A stretch of DNA of 64,000 nucleotides, from the NCBI GenBank assembly GCA_964620445.1, contig CAZUHB010000036.1, positions 1 to 64,000 of the forward strand, read 5' to 3'. Position numbers and translations under genes: made by a program. The DNA is from CAZUHB01 sp964620445. Lineage in GTDB: Bacteria; Planctomycetota; B15-G4; CAYZWU01. Under the pieces are notes generated by a model. It had not been told where the DNA came from, did no database searches, and worked only from the letters and a program-made list of their open reading frames with translations. Shown here one piece after another: positions 46,561 to 55,439 of the stretch (positions within the stretch are counted from its first letter, which is position 1; every line of letters begins with the position of its first letter).

Positions 46561-49500
46561 TCACGGCTGAATGTATGGGATCACGACGGTGTCGATCATC
46601 GGAATCTCGCTCGTCTGCAGGTTCCCCTCGAAGATCACGTTGAACTGAATGAATGGTCGTGTTCCATCGTTGAGGTCTTCGACCGCACCAGGCTCCACCC
46701 ATCCGGTGGCGCCAGCGCCGTTCTCGTCCTGAGCCGCCCTGAACCAGATCTCGAGATTCGTTCCAGGCGCCAATTCCTGCGGAACCGTCACAATGACCGG
46801 GGCGAGGAACGCGGGCGTTGGCAGCCCGATCGACTTTACGCGCAACCAGGGACTCTCGATGAGCGAAAGCCTCTTCGCATAATTGAAGATCATGAAATAT
46901 CGCGAATTGTCCCCATATTCGTAGCATTCCTCGAAAGGATTCGTTTGCGGCGGATTGAGTCCCCAGCTGCCGGTGGGCAACGTTCTCCAGGCGCGATTCC
47001 ACGACCGTTCCGGGTCCGGTTCGCCTTGGGCGTCTACCGGTGGATTGATCTCGTCATAGGGATCGGTCACCGCGAAAACCTGCGCCCTGTTCGGTTGATT
47101 CTGCGGCGGCGGAAAAGGATTGTACGGCGGCGGCGGCGGAGGAGGCGGCCACCCCCCGCGCGCGAAAATTCTGAACCGCGGCATCTGGGACGACATGATG
47201 CCGGCGCAGAAGGCGTAACCATTCGAAAGAGCCACGGTGGCGTGTTGCGGATCGGTCCTGATCTCGATCGCCAGCCCGCGTGAAGAGTCGTAAGGAAATC
47301 CCGGATTGGGTGATGGATTGTCGAAGCCGGGATAGGAGATGTAGTAGTTGAATTTCGATCCCTGGTTCTTGGGCGCGTAGCGATTGCTCTGATCGATGAA
47401 ATAGGATCTCCCTCCACCATATGGTTGGGGAGGTGAGGAGTTCAGCTTATTCAGATCGAGCGGATCACCGAGAACGATCACCCATTCATCCCTGACCGAA
47501 TCGTCTCCGTCCGAGTCCCAAACATTTGTCTGGTTCTGCTCCAGTGGCGGATCGGTCTCTTTGTAGGGTCCCCAGGTCCCACGGTAAGAATCGAACTTTT
47601 GTCGCAGACCCGAAGTGGGCGAGGCGGGTATTCCCCCCGATTCTATCGTGTTCGGATCATCGTGAACGGGAGAGGGCCACGTCACATCGATCCCCATGGA
47701 ACTGAGAGCGACCGCGATCGACATCTCCCTGATGTAGGTGGATGTCACGTTGCCGCCGATCGGCGACCAGGCCAGCCCGACGAGATCGAGGATCGTGCCG
47801 CTGAAAATGTCCACATCGGGCGAAGCGTCGCCTCTCCTGTAGACCTGTTGAAAACGGATGCCCTCGGTGCAATTGATCGGCGATCCGGTTCCGAAGGGTG
47901 TCTTGGTGATCGGATCCGGATAGGACGGCGAAGAGGGCCCGGGATGATTGTGGTCGTCGAAAACATGTTCGATGAACTCGACCGGGTGGCCGCTCAGAAA
48001 ACCGCTCAGGCTCAGGTTCACGTCGGAAATGTGCGGGCCATAGATCTCATTGTCGGTGTGCGTCTCGTCGCCGTCGTCGCAGTCCCTGAACACGACACCG
48101 GTGATCGGCGGATCGGCCGTCTGATCTGCGGCGGTCTCCGGAATTCCCATGAACCGCTGAACGATGCTGTCCACCTGATCCAGATCAGAATCTCCCGAAC
48201 AGGTGAAGAACTCGACAAAATCGATTGCCGGGGGAAAGGCGCCTCTGCCGGGGCTGTCCTCGTTGATGATGCAGTAGGGATCGCTCCGGCAAAAAAACTG
48301 GGACGGCATTCCGAGGGGCTGGCCGCCAAGATCTGTGACGCCTTCCACACCTTCCCATTCCAGGTCCTCGACCACATCGAGATTCGGCGGCCAGGTCGTC
48401 GGATCGCCGAGAGACTCGTAGAACGCCTCGGCGAGTTGAACGGGCGGGATGGCGCGGATCACGAAACGCAGATCGGACGCGATCGAACCGAAGCCAACGA
48501 AACGGTCCCCGCCGAAGGCACCGAACTGGTCGGTGTGAACAGGTTCGAAGTAGATTGTCGTCTGCTTGTTGCTCGATCGGATTCGACCGAGTCTCATCGT
48601 GGACAGCAAGGGATCGGAGATCGGACCGATATCGTCGGCGACATAAAAGGTATCGAACGGCTTGAACGATGCCACGTCCATCGGTTCGGAGAACTGGATC
48701 TCGATCCTCCAGTCTGCGCCGATCGGATGATCCGGATCGGTGTAGACATCATCGTCCGCGGCGATCGGCTCCCAACCCGTTCCCGTCCACCTGGAAAAGG
48801 ACAAGAAATTGATCAGATCGGAATTCTTGTAGTCTTCGGGATCGTTCGGATCGCGCGGGTGCTTCTGCCGGTCTACAGCTGTTTCGGGCCTATGGAAATC
48901 ATTGATCGGCTCGAAGTACTCGACGCGCTGCACCACGTACGCGTCTCCGACTTGCGGCCAACCATAGGTCAGGCCGGGATCGTCTCCGGCGATCCACATC
49001 GTGGTCTGATCGTTGTTCAGCACGCGGAGAAGCAACTGATCGGCTTCGCCCGGCCGGACGGTGATGATCGCGGCAGCGTATTCACCGTCTCCATTGTTGG
49101 CTGCCGTCTCGAAATCCGCATCGGGATCGTCGATCGCTATCGATCCGCCATCGGGCGTGATCCCCCCGATGGTTCCTTCGTCAGAAACGCCGCGAACGAT
49201 CCGCGGCTGGCTCAGGTCGGGTAAGAATCCGTTGAACGAGAGCTCTTCGAAACTGACGAAATCAAGGTACCGATTTCCAGTGTTGAAGCCGATCGGCTTC
49301 ATCGGGGTTCCCAGACGATCTGCGCGCGCTCCCAGCTCGAGACCCGCGGCTGATTCGAGAATGCGGTCTCCCGTACCGATCGAATAGACCACGAACCGCA
49401 TGTTGCCCTGGGGATCGGAAATGGGCTCACCCCACTCGTTGAAAATGACGGGCGACGGGCCGAATCCCGCCCGTTCTCCGGTCAGGGGGCTCAAGATGAG

Positions 49501-50019
49501 CTGGTCCCCGTCGATGGTGACCGCGATCGGAGTGGACCGGCCCTGCCGGTCGACGATCTGGATCGGACTGTCCGCGGTCAAGCAGAGATTGGCGTCGAGC
49601 CGAAGCGAGTCGGGATCGACAGGCTGTGAAAAATCGACGACCAGAACCGCGTTCCGGGGAACGATCTTGGGAGAAAAGGGCTGGTTGGCGGTATCGACGA
49701 GATTCAACGACCAGAGGTTGCCCATGGAGTCGCCTGGAAAGAGGAGCTTCGGATACCCCGGCAGAAAAGATCCTGTGATCGGATCGATCTCGACGTGCGA
49801 CACGGGATTGATAACACCTGAGACCGTTCCGTCGTTGCCGAAAATAGGCCGACCGAAACGGATGTCCTCGAGGAAGAAATTGCTCTCCCAGCTCCCGCCG
49901 TTCCAGGTCAGGGAGGGATCGTCGCTCTTCCCCCCGCTCCCGCCACCGCACCCATGAAACAGAACGGCCGCCAGGATCAAGACGAATCGGAATCGGATTC
50001 CCTGAATTGAGCTGCACAT
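46561..50019 (-). CDS. Giant lipoprotein of unknown family (tandem paralog B)
   Basis: Predicted 1152-aa lipoprotein, full-length paralog of the gene at 42.6-46 kb. ATG 50019 has a strong GAGGAGGTG site; the frame open to 50097 is not used. Lipobox LFHGC, then CGGGSGGKSDD. The N-terminal WNGGSWESNFFLEDIRFGRP, the Big_5-like region (NAVLVVDFSQPVDPDSLRLDANL), SRYFMIFNYAKRLS and the C-terminal FIQFNVIFEGNLQTSEIPMIDTVVIPY all align with its paralog. It has an extra Pro-rich insertion near residue 985 (WPPPPPPPPYNPFPPPQN) that the paralog lacks. The pair arose by tandem duplication and has diverged; function unknown. Confidence 0.75.
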   Translation of the reverse strand: MCSSIQGIRFRFVLILAAVLFHGCGGGSGGKSDDPSLTWNGGSWESNFFLEDIRFGRPIFGNDGTVSGVINPVSHVEIDPITGSFLPGYPKLLFPGDSMGNLWSLNLVDTANQPFSPKIVPRNAVLVVDFSQPVDPDSLRLDANLCLTADSPIQIVDRQGRSTPIAVTIDGDQLILSPLTGERAGFGPSPVIFNEWGEPISDPQGNMRFVVYSIGTGDRILESAAGLELGARADRLGTPMKPIGFNTGNRYLDFVSFEELSFNGFLPDLSQPRIVRGVSDEGTIGGITPDGGSIAIDDPDADFETAANNGDGEYAAAIITVRPGEADQLLLRVLNNDQTTMWIAGDDPGLTYGWPQVGDAYVVQRVEYFEPINDFHRPETAVDRQKHPRDPNDPEDYKNSDLINFLSFSRWTGTGWEPIAADDDVYTDPDHPIGADWRIEIQFSEPMDVASFKPFDTFYVADDIGPISDPLLSTMRLGRIRSSNKQTTIYFEPVHTDQFGAFGGDRFVGFGSIASDLRFVIRAIPPVQLAEAFYESLGDPTTWPPNLDVVEDLEWEGVEGVTDLGGQPLGMPSQFFCRSDPYCIINEDSPGRGAFPPAIDFVEFFTCSGDSDLDQVDSIVQRFMGIPETAADQTADPPITGVVFRDCDDGDETHTDNEIYGPHISDVNLSLSGFLSGHPVEFIEHVFDDHNHPGPSSPSYPDPITKTPFGTGSPINCTEGIRFQQVYRRGDASPDVDIFSGTILDLVGLAWSPIGGNVTSTYIREMSIAVALSSMGIDVTWPSPVHDDPNTIESGGIPASPTSGLRQKFDSYRGTWGPYKETDPPLEQNQTNVWDSDGDDSVRDEWVIVLGDPLDLNKLNSSPPQPYGGGRSYFIDQSNRYAPKNQGSKFNYYISYPGFDNPSPNPGFPYDSSRGLAIEIRTDPQHATVALSNGYAFCAGIMSSQMPRFRIFARGGWPPPPPPPPYNPFPPPQNQPNRAQVFAVTDPYDEINPPVDAQGEPDPERSWNRAWRTLPTGSWGLNPPQTNPFEECYEYGDNSRYFMIFNYAKRLSLIESPWLRVKSIGLPTPAFLAPVIVTVPQELAPGTNLEIWFRAAQDENGAGATGWVEPGAVEDLNDGTRPFIQFNVIFEGNLQTSEIPMIDTVVIPYIQP

Positions 50020-50191
50020 GGGACCACCTCCTCGTGACGAGTTTCCATATCGCTCGCTCCCAATCCTGTCTAGTGGCACCACTCGGGGCGGTGACAACGA
50101 GGACCTATCGAGAACTCGTCAAAGTGTGTGAAGGAGACGACCTGCGTGAAGACTTCCCAGGCGCGACCCGAAAGCTCTCACAGTGGAAAAC

Positions 50192-51376
50192 TCATGGATA
50201 CGGTTGCGAGCGGCTCGTCGGGCCCGCATAGTCTCGCATCGCGTCGAGCAGAGGGCGAAGGGATCTCCCGGCAGAGAGATTGTCGATCGCGGTGTCGACC
50301 AGATCGCACTGCGTCTGGGTCACCAGAAGAGGTCCTTTGGAATCCACGAGCCTGTCGAGACCGAGACGGGCGCTCACAGAGTCGAGCAGCGCACCGATTC
50401 CGCTCCCGAGCAAAGCCGACACCGGTTGTCCCGAGAAGCCGGTTCGGGGCGGGTGGTCCGCACCTCTGGAGAGGTCGCATTTGTTCACCACGTCGAGGAC
50501 TCTGCTATCGGGAGAAGTCCGGCCAGCTCCGGTTGACTCGTGGATCGCGTCCCAGGGCACGACCCGGATTTCGAGATCGGCTCCAGACGCAATCCGCTGG
50601 GCGGCCATCGCCCCCTCGAGGTCGAGGGGATCCTCTTCATTCGGGACGTTGCCAGCGGTGTCGATGAGGCGCACGGGAAATCCTTCGAGGATGAGAACGG
50701 TTTCCACCGGATCTCGTGTCGTGCCCCGAAAGGGCGACGTGAGCGCGCGGCTCTCTCCGGCAATCGCATTGAAGAGCGTCGACTTTCCCGCGTTTGGCGG
50801 ACCTGTGATCGCGACGACAGGACGCACCGACAGGTATCGGCCGATAGAGAACGTGCCCCTCAATCGGGCAAGATCGTCGATCAGATCGGCGCAATCATTC
50901 TCCTCCCGGTTCTCGATCCCATCGATGAGACGTAGAAATCCATCTCTCAGCGATCCACCAAGTAATTCCGCGAGGCAAAGCGCCTGTGCGGGGCCCTCGG
51001 CTGAAAGCAGCGCCTCAGTGAGCTCGTACTCGAGAGTTCCCGCAGCGATCAACCGGCTCCAGGGGACATGGCGCGCACCGAGAGACACAAAAAGCGAGAC
51101 GATCGCCCGGGCAACGGCCGCACCGCTGTGACAGCAGATCTCGAAGCTCTCGTCAGGATGCCCCGATCTGGGAATGACGAGGACCTCGTCGATCGGATCG
51201 TCTCCGCTCCAGATCATGCCGTAAGCGGCGCGATCGACAGGCGGCAGCCGCCGGCCTCCGGGTCTCCTGAATGTTCGCCTCACGATGCGGGCCGCGCCCC
51301 GTCCCGCAAGTCGAATGACCGCGATTCCCGATGGGGCTTTGGGTGTGAGCGTAGAGCAGTAAGGGATCGATTCCAT
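50192..51376 (-). CDS. Divergent MnmE/TrmE-like GTPase without the C-terminal cysteine motif
   Basis: Predicted 394-aa protein. The G domain has GPPNAGKSTLFNAI (G1), RGTTRDPVE (G2), LIDTAG (G3) and NKCD (G4), inserted in a helical domain as in MnmE, which with MnmG modifies U34 of some tRNAs. Two canonical features are missing. The N-terminal folate-site segment (PGRGGIG in the family) reads KAPSGIAVIRLAG. The C-terminal FCIGK tail with the catalytic Cys is absent: the protein ends PTSRSQPYP and is about 60 residues short. Its modification activity is therefore uncertain. It starts one base after the coaX stop codon (TGAtATG). Confidence 0.8.
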   Translation of the reverse strand: MESIPYCSTLTPKAPSGIAVIRLAGRGAARIVRRTFRRPGGRRLPPVDRAAYGMIWSGDDPIDEVLVIPRSGHPDESFEICCHSGAAVARAIVSLFVSLGARHVPWSRLIAAGTLEYELTEALLSAEGPAQALCLAELLGGSLRDGFLRLIDGIENREENDCADLIDDLARLRGTFSIGRYLSVRPVVAITGPPNAGKSTLFNAIAGESRALTSPFRGTTRDPVETVLILEGFPVRLIDTAGNVPNEEDPLDLEGAMAAQRIASGADLEIRVVPWDAIHESTGAGRTSPDSRVLDVVNKCDLSRGADHPPRTGFSGQPVSALLGSGIGALLDSVSARLGLDRLVDSKGPLLVTQTQCDLVDTAIDNLSAGRSLRPLLDAMRDYAGPTSRSQPYP

Positions 51377-51377
51377 A

Positions 51378-52160
51378 TCACCGGGCCAAAGACGCCTCGA
51401 AGGCGAGTGAAATCCCGCGCAGGAGGAGGTCGGGATCGATCGCGTCCACTCGAGCCGAACGCGGCGCGATCAGACGGGCCTCACCGCCCGTGGCTACCGT
51501 GTGGAACGGTTCCGGTTCCGATCCGGTTCTGGACCGATCATGTTCGGCGCGGAGGCCGCCGATCATGTGATCGACGAGACCGGCGTACCCGTTGAGAAGC
51601 CCCGAGACGATCGCCTCCTCCGTGTCCCTGCCGATGAAACGGGGCGCCCCCTCGCGCCTTTCACGCTCGTCGAGCGCCACCCGCGGCAGCTGGTGGCACT
51701 GCGCTTCGAGGGCGCGAGCGCCGAGCCCCGGCCCGGGTAGAATTGCGCCTCCCCGAAAAGCGCCTTCTCCATCGACCAGATTGAAGGTGAGCGCCGTACC
51801 AAAATCGATAACGATCGCGGGAAGACCATGGAGAACACCGGCCGCGTACGATTCGAGCAATCGATCGTGACCGGTCGTCTCCGGCCGGCGGCAGCGGTTG
51901 GTTATGGGTAAGGGGAGGTCCCTGCCGATCAATCGCAAGGGGTTTGGCAAGATTCCTTTTACCGCCTCGAGGAGGGGTGCGTTCACCGAGGCGACCGCAA
52001 CCGGCAGCGTTCCACCCCCCATCCGTTCCAGGGCGGCGCCGAGGCCTTCGATCGCGGCCCCGTCATCGGCCCGGATCGCATACCGTTCGACGCAGGTGTG
52101 CCGGTCGAGGAGCGCGGTGGAAAGGGTAGAATTGCCGCAGTTGATCGCTACGAGCCGCAT
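51378..52160 (-). CDS. coaX: Type III pantothenate kinase-like protein with Asn in the first motif
   Basis: Predicted 260-aa protein of the CoaX family, which phosphorylates pantothenate as the first step of CoA synthesis. It has TGHDRL (substrate motif), VIDFGTALTFNLVD and FRGGAILPGPGLGARAL. The first phosphate motif, normally D-x-G-N-S/T, reads NCGNS, with Asn 7 (codon AAC on the minus strand) replacing the usual Asp. That Asp is regarded as essential in studied members, so activity is questionable unless the substitution is tolerated. It is followed after one base by the MnmE-like gene and probably co-transcribed with it. Confidence 0.88.
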   Translation of the reverse strand: MRLVAINCGNSTLSTALLDRHTCVERYAIRADDGAAIEGLGAALERMGGGTLPVAVASVNAPLLEAVKGILPNPLRLIGRDLPLPITNRCRRPETTGHDRLLESYAAGVLHGLPAIVIDFGTALTFNLVDGEGAFRGGAILPGPGLGARALEAQCHQLPRVALDERERREGAPRFIGRDTEEAIVSGLLNGYAGLVDHMIGGLRAEHDRSRTGSEPEPFHTVATGGEARLIAPRSARVDAIDPDLLLRGISLAFEASLAR

Positions 52161-52194
52161 GGCTCCTTCCCATCATCGGGATCAATCGTCTGGA

Positions 52195-53208
52195 TTACTT
52201 GTTATCGTAGTAGAAAGTCTTGAAGATCCTCCGGCCCTGCCGGTCGATCTCGACGGTGTACGAACCGAGATCGGGATTTTTCTTGAAGTAATTGATCGCC
52301 GCGGCTTTGGAGCTCACAGGGATGCCGTTGATCGAGATCAGAATGTCGCCTCGACGCGCGCCCCGTTGATAAACGACCGAATTCTCCTTAACCTCTCCCA
52401 GCTTGATCGACTCCTTGCCTGTCTCGGGGTTCCGGTAAGTCGTGAGGGAAACGTTGTTGAGAATCGAATCGTAGTTCTCCGTGTAGTCCCTGTATTCCTT
52501 CTCGGACAGGGCGTAGTGATCCGGCTTGAACTCGACCGTCTCCTCCGGCGGCTTGTTCCGGTACTGCAGCGCCGGATCCTCGGGAAATCCCTTCTTGCCC
52601 TTCGCTCTTGCCAGGACCTTGTCGGCCGAACTGTCGAACGACTTGGGGCCGAGCCCTGTCTCCTCTCCGAACCATGAGAAGACGACCTGATCCTCCGTGA
52701 TCTTGAGGATCTTGCCCGACCGGGGAGGTTTGTTGTAAGGAGATTTCAGTGGATCGCCCTCCTTGCACCAGAGGTGGCGCGTGAGGGTTTTTTCCGTGGT
52801 CTGATCCTTCGTGTAAAGGATGCGCGCGAGACTCTCCTCCGGCACGGCCGGCGAATGGAGCACCATGGAGACCTCGAGAACGTTGGAGATCGGTTCGTTT
52901 TTCGGGATCTCCTCCTCGTTCTTCTTGTTCCGTTCCTCGTTCGGATCCTTGCGCCGGCTGCCGTCGATCCTGTTTTTCCAGAGCGCATAATAGTCGTTGA
53001 TGTTCTTTGATTTCTTGGTTGTTCCCCGCTCGGCGGAGTAGCCGGACATGAGTTTTGCCTGAAACACCTTCGTCGGCTTGTGCTTGAAATCACCGCGGCG
53101 GTCTTTCTGGATGATATCGATGAGCACGAACAAGATACCGGCGATGGTGAGTACCACGAAGGTCCAGACGATCCCTTTGGTCTTGCGGACATTCAGAATC
53201 ATGCGCAT
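52195..53208 (-). CDS. PDZ-domain inner-membrane protein resembling GspC
   Basis: Predicted 337-aa protein with one N-terminal helix (IVWTFVVLTIAGILFVLIDII), a charged linker of about 60 residues, a homology-region-like domain (about 105-215: ISNVLEVSMVLHSPAV..., KILKITEDQVVFSWFGEE), and a C-terminal PDZ-like domain (about 255-335: LGEVKENSVVYQRGARRGDILISINGIPVSSKAAAINYFKK). This is the layout of GspC, which links the type II secretion inner-membrane platform to the secretin. Only the layout, not strong sequence signature, supports the call. It would fit with the secretin, PilT and prepilin peptidase elsewhere in the window. AGAGG precedes the ATG. Confidence 0.65.
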   Translation of the reverse strand: MRMILNVRKTKGIVWTFVVLTIAGILFVLIDIIQKDRRGDFKHKPTKVFQAKLMSGYSAERGTTKKSKNINDYYALWKNRIDGSRRKDPNEERNKKNEEEIPKNEPISNVLEVSMVLHSPAVPEESLARILYTKDQTTEKTLTRHLWCKEGDPLKSPYNKPPRSGKILKITEDQVVFSWFGEETGLGPKSFDSSADKVLARAKGKKGFPEDPALQYRNKPPEETVEFKPDHYALSEKEYRDYTENYDSILNNVSLTTYRNPETGKESIKLGEVKENSVVYQRGARRGDILISINGIPVSSKAAAINYFKKNPDLGSYTVEIDRQGRRIFKTFYYDNK

Positions 53209-53376
53209 AGGTTCAACCTCTTCATTCCAATCACCGACCGATACGCTTCAAGGCAGCCCCGATTTCAAACAGGGGCCCAGAAGAACGCACTCCGCACAAC
53301 GGGAGAGCGTAGCCAATTCTCTGACTCCGCTCAACAGTTAAACATTCCCGATTAAGGTGCAAATTTAGCCCGCGAC

Positions 53377-54375
53377 TCAGAGTTCCCCCTCGTCGCCGCG
53401 CAGAAAACGCACGATGAGGCCGAGCAGTTCTTTCACCTTTCGACCGGCGTGGGCCGATATTGCCATGACGGGCAGCCCGATCGCGTGCGCGATCCTGTCC
53501 TCGGGCGGAGGTTCGGACAGGGTGTCGGTCTTGGTGACCGCAACGATCTGCGGACGGGACGCGAGTTTCGGAGAATAGGAGGCGATCTCGTTCATCACCA
53601 CCGCGTGGGCTTCCACGATCTCCTCGATGTCCCCGACCTGGCAGTCGATCAAGTGGAGCAAAATTTGGGTCCGCTCGATGTGGCGCAAAAAGCGGTCGCC
53701 CAGCCCCTGGCCATCGTGGGCGCCCTCGATCAAACCGGGAATATCGGCAAAGATGTAACGGTTCAGATCGAACTCCACGATGCCAAGCTGCGGCACGAGG
53801 GTGGTGAAGGGATAATCCGCAATCCGCGGCCTGGCCTTGGAGATCCTGGAAAGAAGTGTCGATTTCCCGGCATTCGGGAGACCGACGATACCCACGTGGG
53901 CGATCATTTTCAGCTCGAGCCGGATCCAGCGTTCCTGCCCCGGAAGGCCCTTGTCGGCGCGGCGCGGCGTCTGGTTGATCGATGTGGCGAAGTGCACATT
54001 GCCCCGGCCGCCCGCACCTCCGTCGAGAAGCACGAACTCCCGTCCCGGCTCGTCGATATCCTTGAGCGTGTGGCCGCGATCCCGGTCTTTGATGATCGTC
54101 CCCGGAGGAACCTTCAGAACCAGATCGTGCCCCCCGCGGCCGGCCTTCCTGGCTGAACCGCCGGGGCGGCCGTTCTCGGCCGCGAACTTCTGATTGTCAT
54201 GAAACAAACCGAGGCTGCCGATCTGGGGATCGCCGATGAATACGACATCCCCCCCCTTGCCGCCGTCGCCACCGTCCGGGCCTCCTTTGGGCACGTACTT
54301 TTCCCTGCGGAAAGACACGAGGCCCGCGCCGCCCTTGCCCGATTTCACATGGATCACAACTTCATCTTTGAACAT
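53377..54375 (-). CDS. obg: Obg family ribosome-associated GTPase
   Basis: Predicted 332-aa GTPase needed for 50S ribosome maturation and stress control. The N-terminal Obg fold is Gly-rich (SGKGGAGLVSFRREKYVPKGGPDGGDGGKGG, and later GGAGGRGN). The G domain has GLPNAGKSTLLSR (G1), YPFTT (G2), FADIPGLIEGA (G3) and VTKTD (G4). The optional C-terminal OCT domain is absent, giving the short form. ATG 54375 gives the standard N-terminus (MFKDEVVIHVKSGKGG) and follows CCGGAG. It lies downstream of rplU and rpmA, the usual partner genes, but a terminator separates it from them. Confidence 0.96.
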   Translation of the reverse strand: MFKDEVVIHVKSGKGGAGLVSFRREKYVPKGGPDGGDGGKGGDVVFIGDPQIGSLGLFHDNQKFAAENGRPGGSARKAGRGGHDLVLKVPPGTIIKDRDRGHTLKDIDEPGREFVLLDGGAGGRGNVHFATSINQTPRRADKGLPGQERWIRLELKMIAHVGIVGLPNAGKSTLLSRISKARPRIADYPFTTLVPQLGIVEFDLNRYIFADIPGLIEGAHDGQGLGDRFLRHIERTQILLHLIDCQVGDIEEIVEAHAVVMNEIASYSPKLASRPQIVAVTKTDTLSEPPPEDRIAHAIGLPVMAISAHAGRKVKELLGLIVRFLRGDEGEL

Positions 54376-54400
54376 GTCGCTCCGGCTGACGCTCCTCCAG

Positions 54401-54427
54401 AAAAAAAACCTCCAACTCGAGGAGGTT
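54401..54427 (-). terminator. Terminator between rpmA and obg
   Basis: On the minus strand AACCTCC pairs with GGAGGTT (54427-54421 with 54413-54407), followed by TTTTTTTT (54408-54401). It is 25 bp before the obg start codon, so read-through or attenuation may regulate obg relative to the ribosomal genes. Confidence 0.75.
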
Positions 54428-54583
54428 CTTGTTCTTTCCATTCAGGGTCGAGTCCATCAAATCCGACCGTCCCCTTTGTCTTGATTGGTGCCTCTTGGCT
54501 GAGGAGTGGTGGCGCGAAAGTCCTTGCTGTTCTCCTGGCGGATCTTGGAGAACCCCCGGGAGGTCAAGCCGCCCGCAAGCCTC

Positions 54584-54832
54584 TCAGGACTCGAAGGGCG
54601 TGACCGAAACTCTCCGGCGGGAGTGGTAGCTCACCACGCCGTCGACGAGAGAGAAAAGCGTAAAGTCCTTGCCAAGCCCCACGTTGGTGTACGGTTTGAA
54701 ACGGGTCCCGCACTGACGCACCAGAATCGTTCCCGCGGTCACCCGCTCGCCAGCATACTTCTTGATACCCCTGAACTGGGGGTTCGATGTTCTGCCGTTC
54801 CTCGAGGAACCCTGTCCTTTTTTATGAGCCAT
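54584..54832 (-). CDS. rpmA: 50S ribosomal protein L27
   Basis: Predicted 82-aa L27, beginning MAHKKGQGSSRNGRTS and continuing NPQFRGIKKYAGERVTAGTILVRQCGTRFKPY. ATG 54832 follows AGGAAG. No N-terminal cleavage extension like that of Firmicutes L27 is needed. It sits between rplU and obg, as in most bacteria. Confidence 0.97.
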   Translation of the reverse strand: MAHKKGQGSSRNGRTSNPQFRGIKKYAGERVTAGTILVRQCGTRFKPYTNVGLGKDFTLFSLVDGVVSYHSRRRVSVTPFES

Positions 54833-54929
54833 TGTGGTTCTTCCTGTCAATACGGCCTGATCGATGAGCTCGGGCGGTCAACGGCCGGCCCGGCTCCTCA
54901 GGCGTTCTTCGAGAGATTCTTTCAAGAGG

Positions 54930-55229
54930 TCAAGAGACGATGTTCGTGATCTCGACGCGAGTGTACTTCTGCCTGTGGCCGAAACGGCGGCGATAGTCCT
55001 TGCGCCGCTTGAACTTCTGCACGTAGATCTTGGGGCCTTTCACCTCGCCGCGAACGACGCCGGTCACCGACGCCCCATCGACGTAAGGGGTCCCTACCTT
55101 GCCCTCGACGCTCAGTACCTGATCGAAAACTATTTCGTCGCCGGACTGCATCTTTTTCCGATCCACCAGGATCGAATCGCCCTTCCGGACCATGATCTGC
55201 CGACCTTTGTCGCTGATGATTGCTGCCAC
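54930..55229 (-). CDS. rplU: 50S ribosomal protein L21
   Basis: Predicted 99-aa L21. The N-terminus (MAAIISDKGRQIMVRKGD) is a divergent form of the usual YAIIETGGKQYRV. The core GDEIVFDQVLSVEGK and the end KIYVQKFKRRKDYRRRFGHRQKYTRVEITNI are typical. The start is GTG (55227-55229), with GGAG upstream. It is first of the rplU-rpmA pair, about 100 bp before rpmA. Confidence 0.96.
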   Translation of the reverse strand: MAAIISDKGRQIMVRKGDSILVDRKKMQSGDEIVFDQVLSVEGKVGTPYVDGASVTGVVRGEVKGPKIYVQKFKRRKDYRRRFGHRQKYTRVEITNIVS

Positions 55230-55339
55230 GACGTCAACTCCAATTGCCAGAAGCCGTTATGACGACTCCTCTGTTCAACCCCGGATTACCGGCTCCGATT
55301 ATGTCTCTTACTTTTCAGGCGAGTCGCCAAAAGGCAATA

Positions 55340-55367
55340 ATCATAAAAGGAAGCGGAGTCAATGCAA
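55340..55367 (-). promoter_or_regulatory. Candidate promoter of rplU-rpmA
   Basis: On the minus strand TTGCAT (55367-55362), 16-bp spacer, TATGAT (55345-55340) in an AT-rich patch. The -10 is good, the -35 only moderate. Predicted leader about 100 nt before rplU. Confidence 0.35.
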
Positions 55368-55439
55368 GTTTTTTTCTCTAAAGAGGAAAATTTCACTCCC
55401 CCGGCACCGACCGGATCGAAGCCCGGGAGCGCTCCCCGC

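Noticed and set aside
50020..50191. Sigma-54-type promoter (TGGCAC near 50074)
   Set aside because: No matching -12 GC element at the right distance on either strand.
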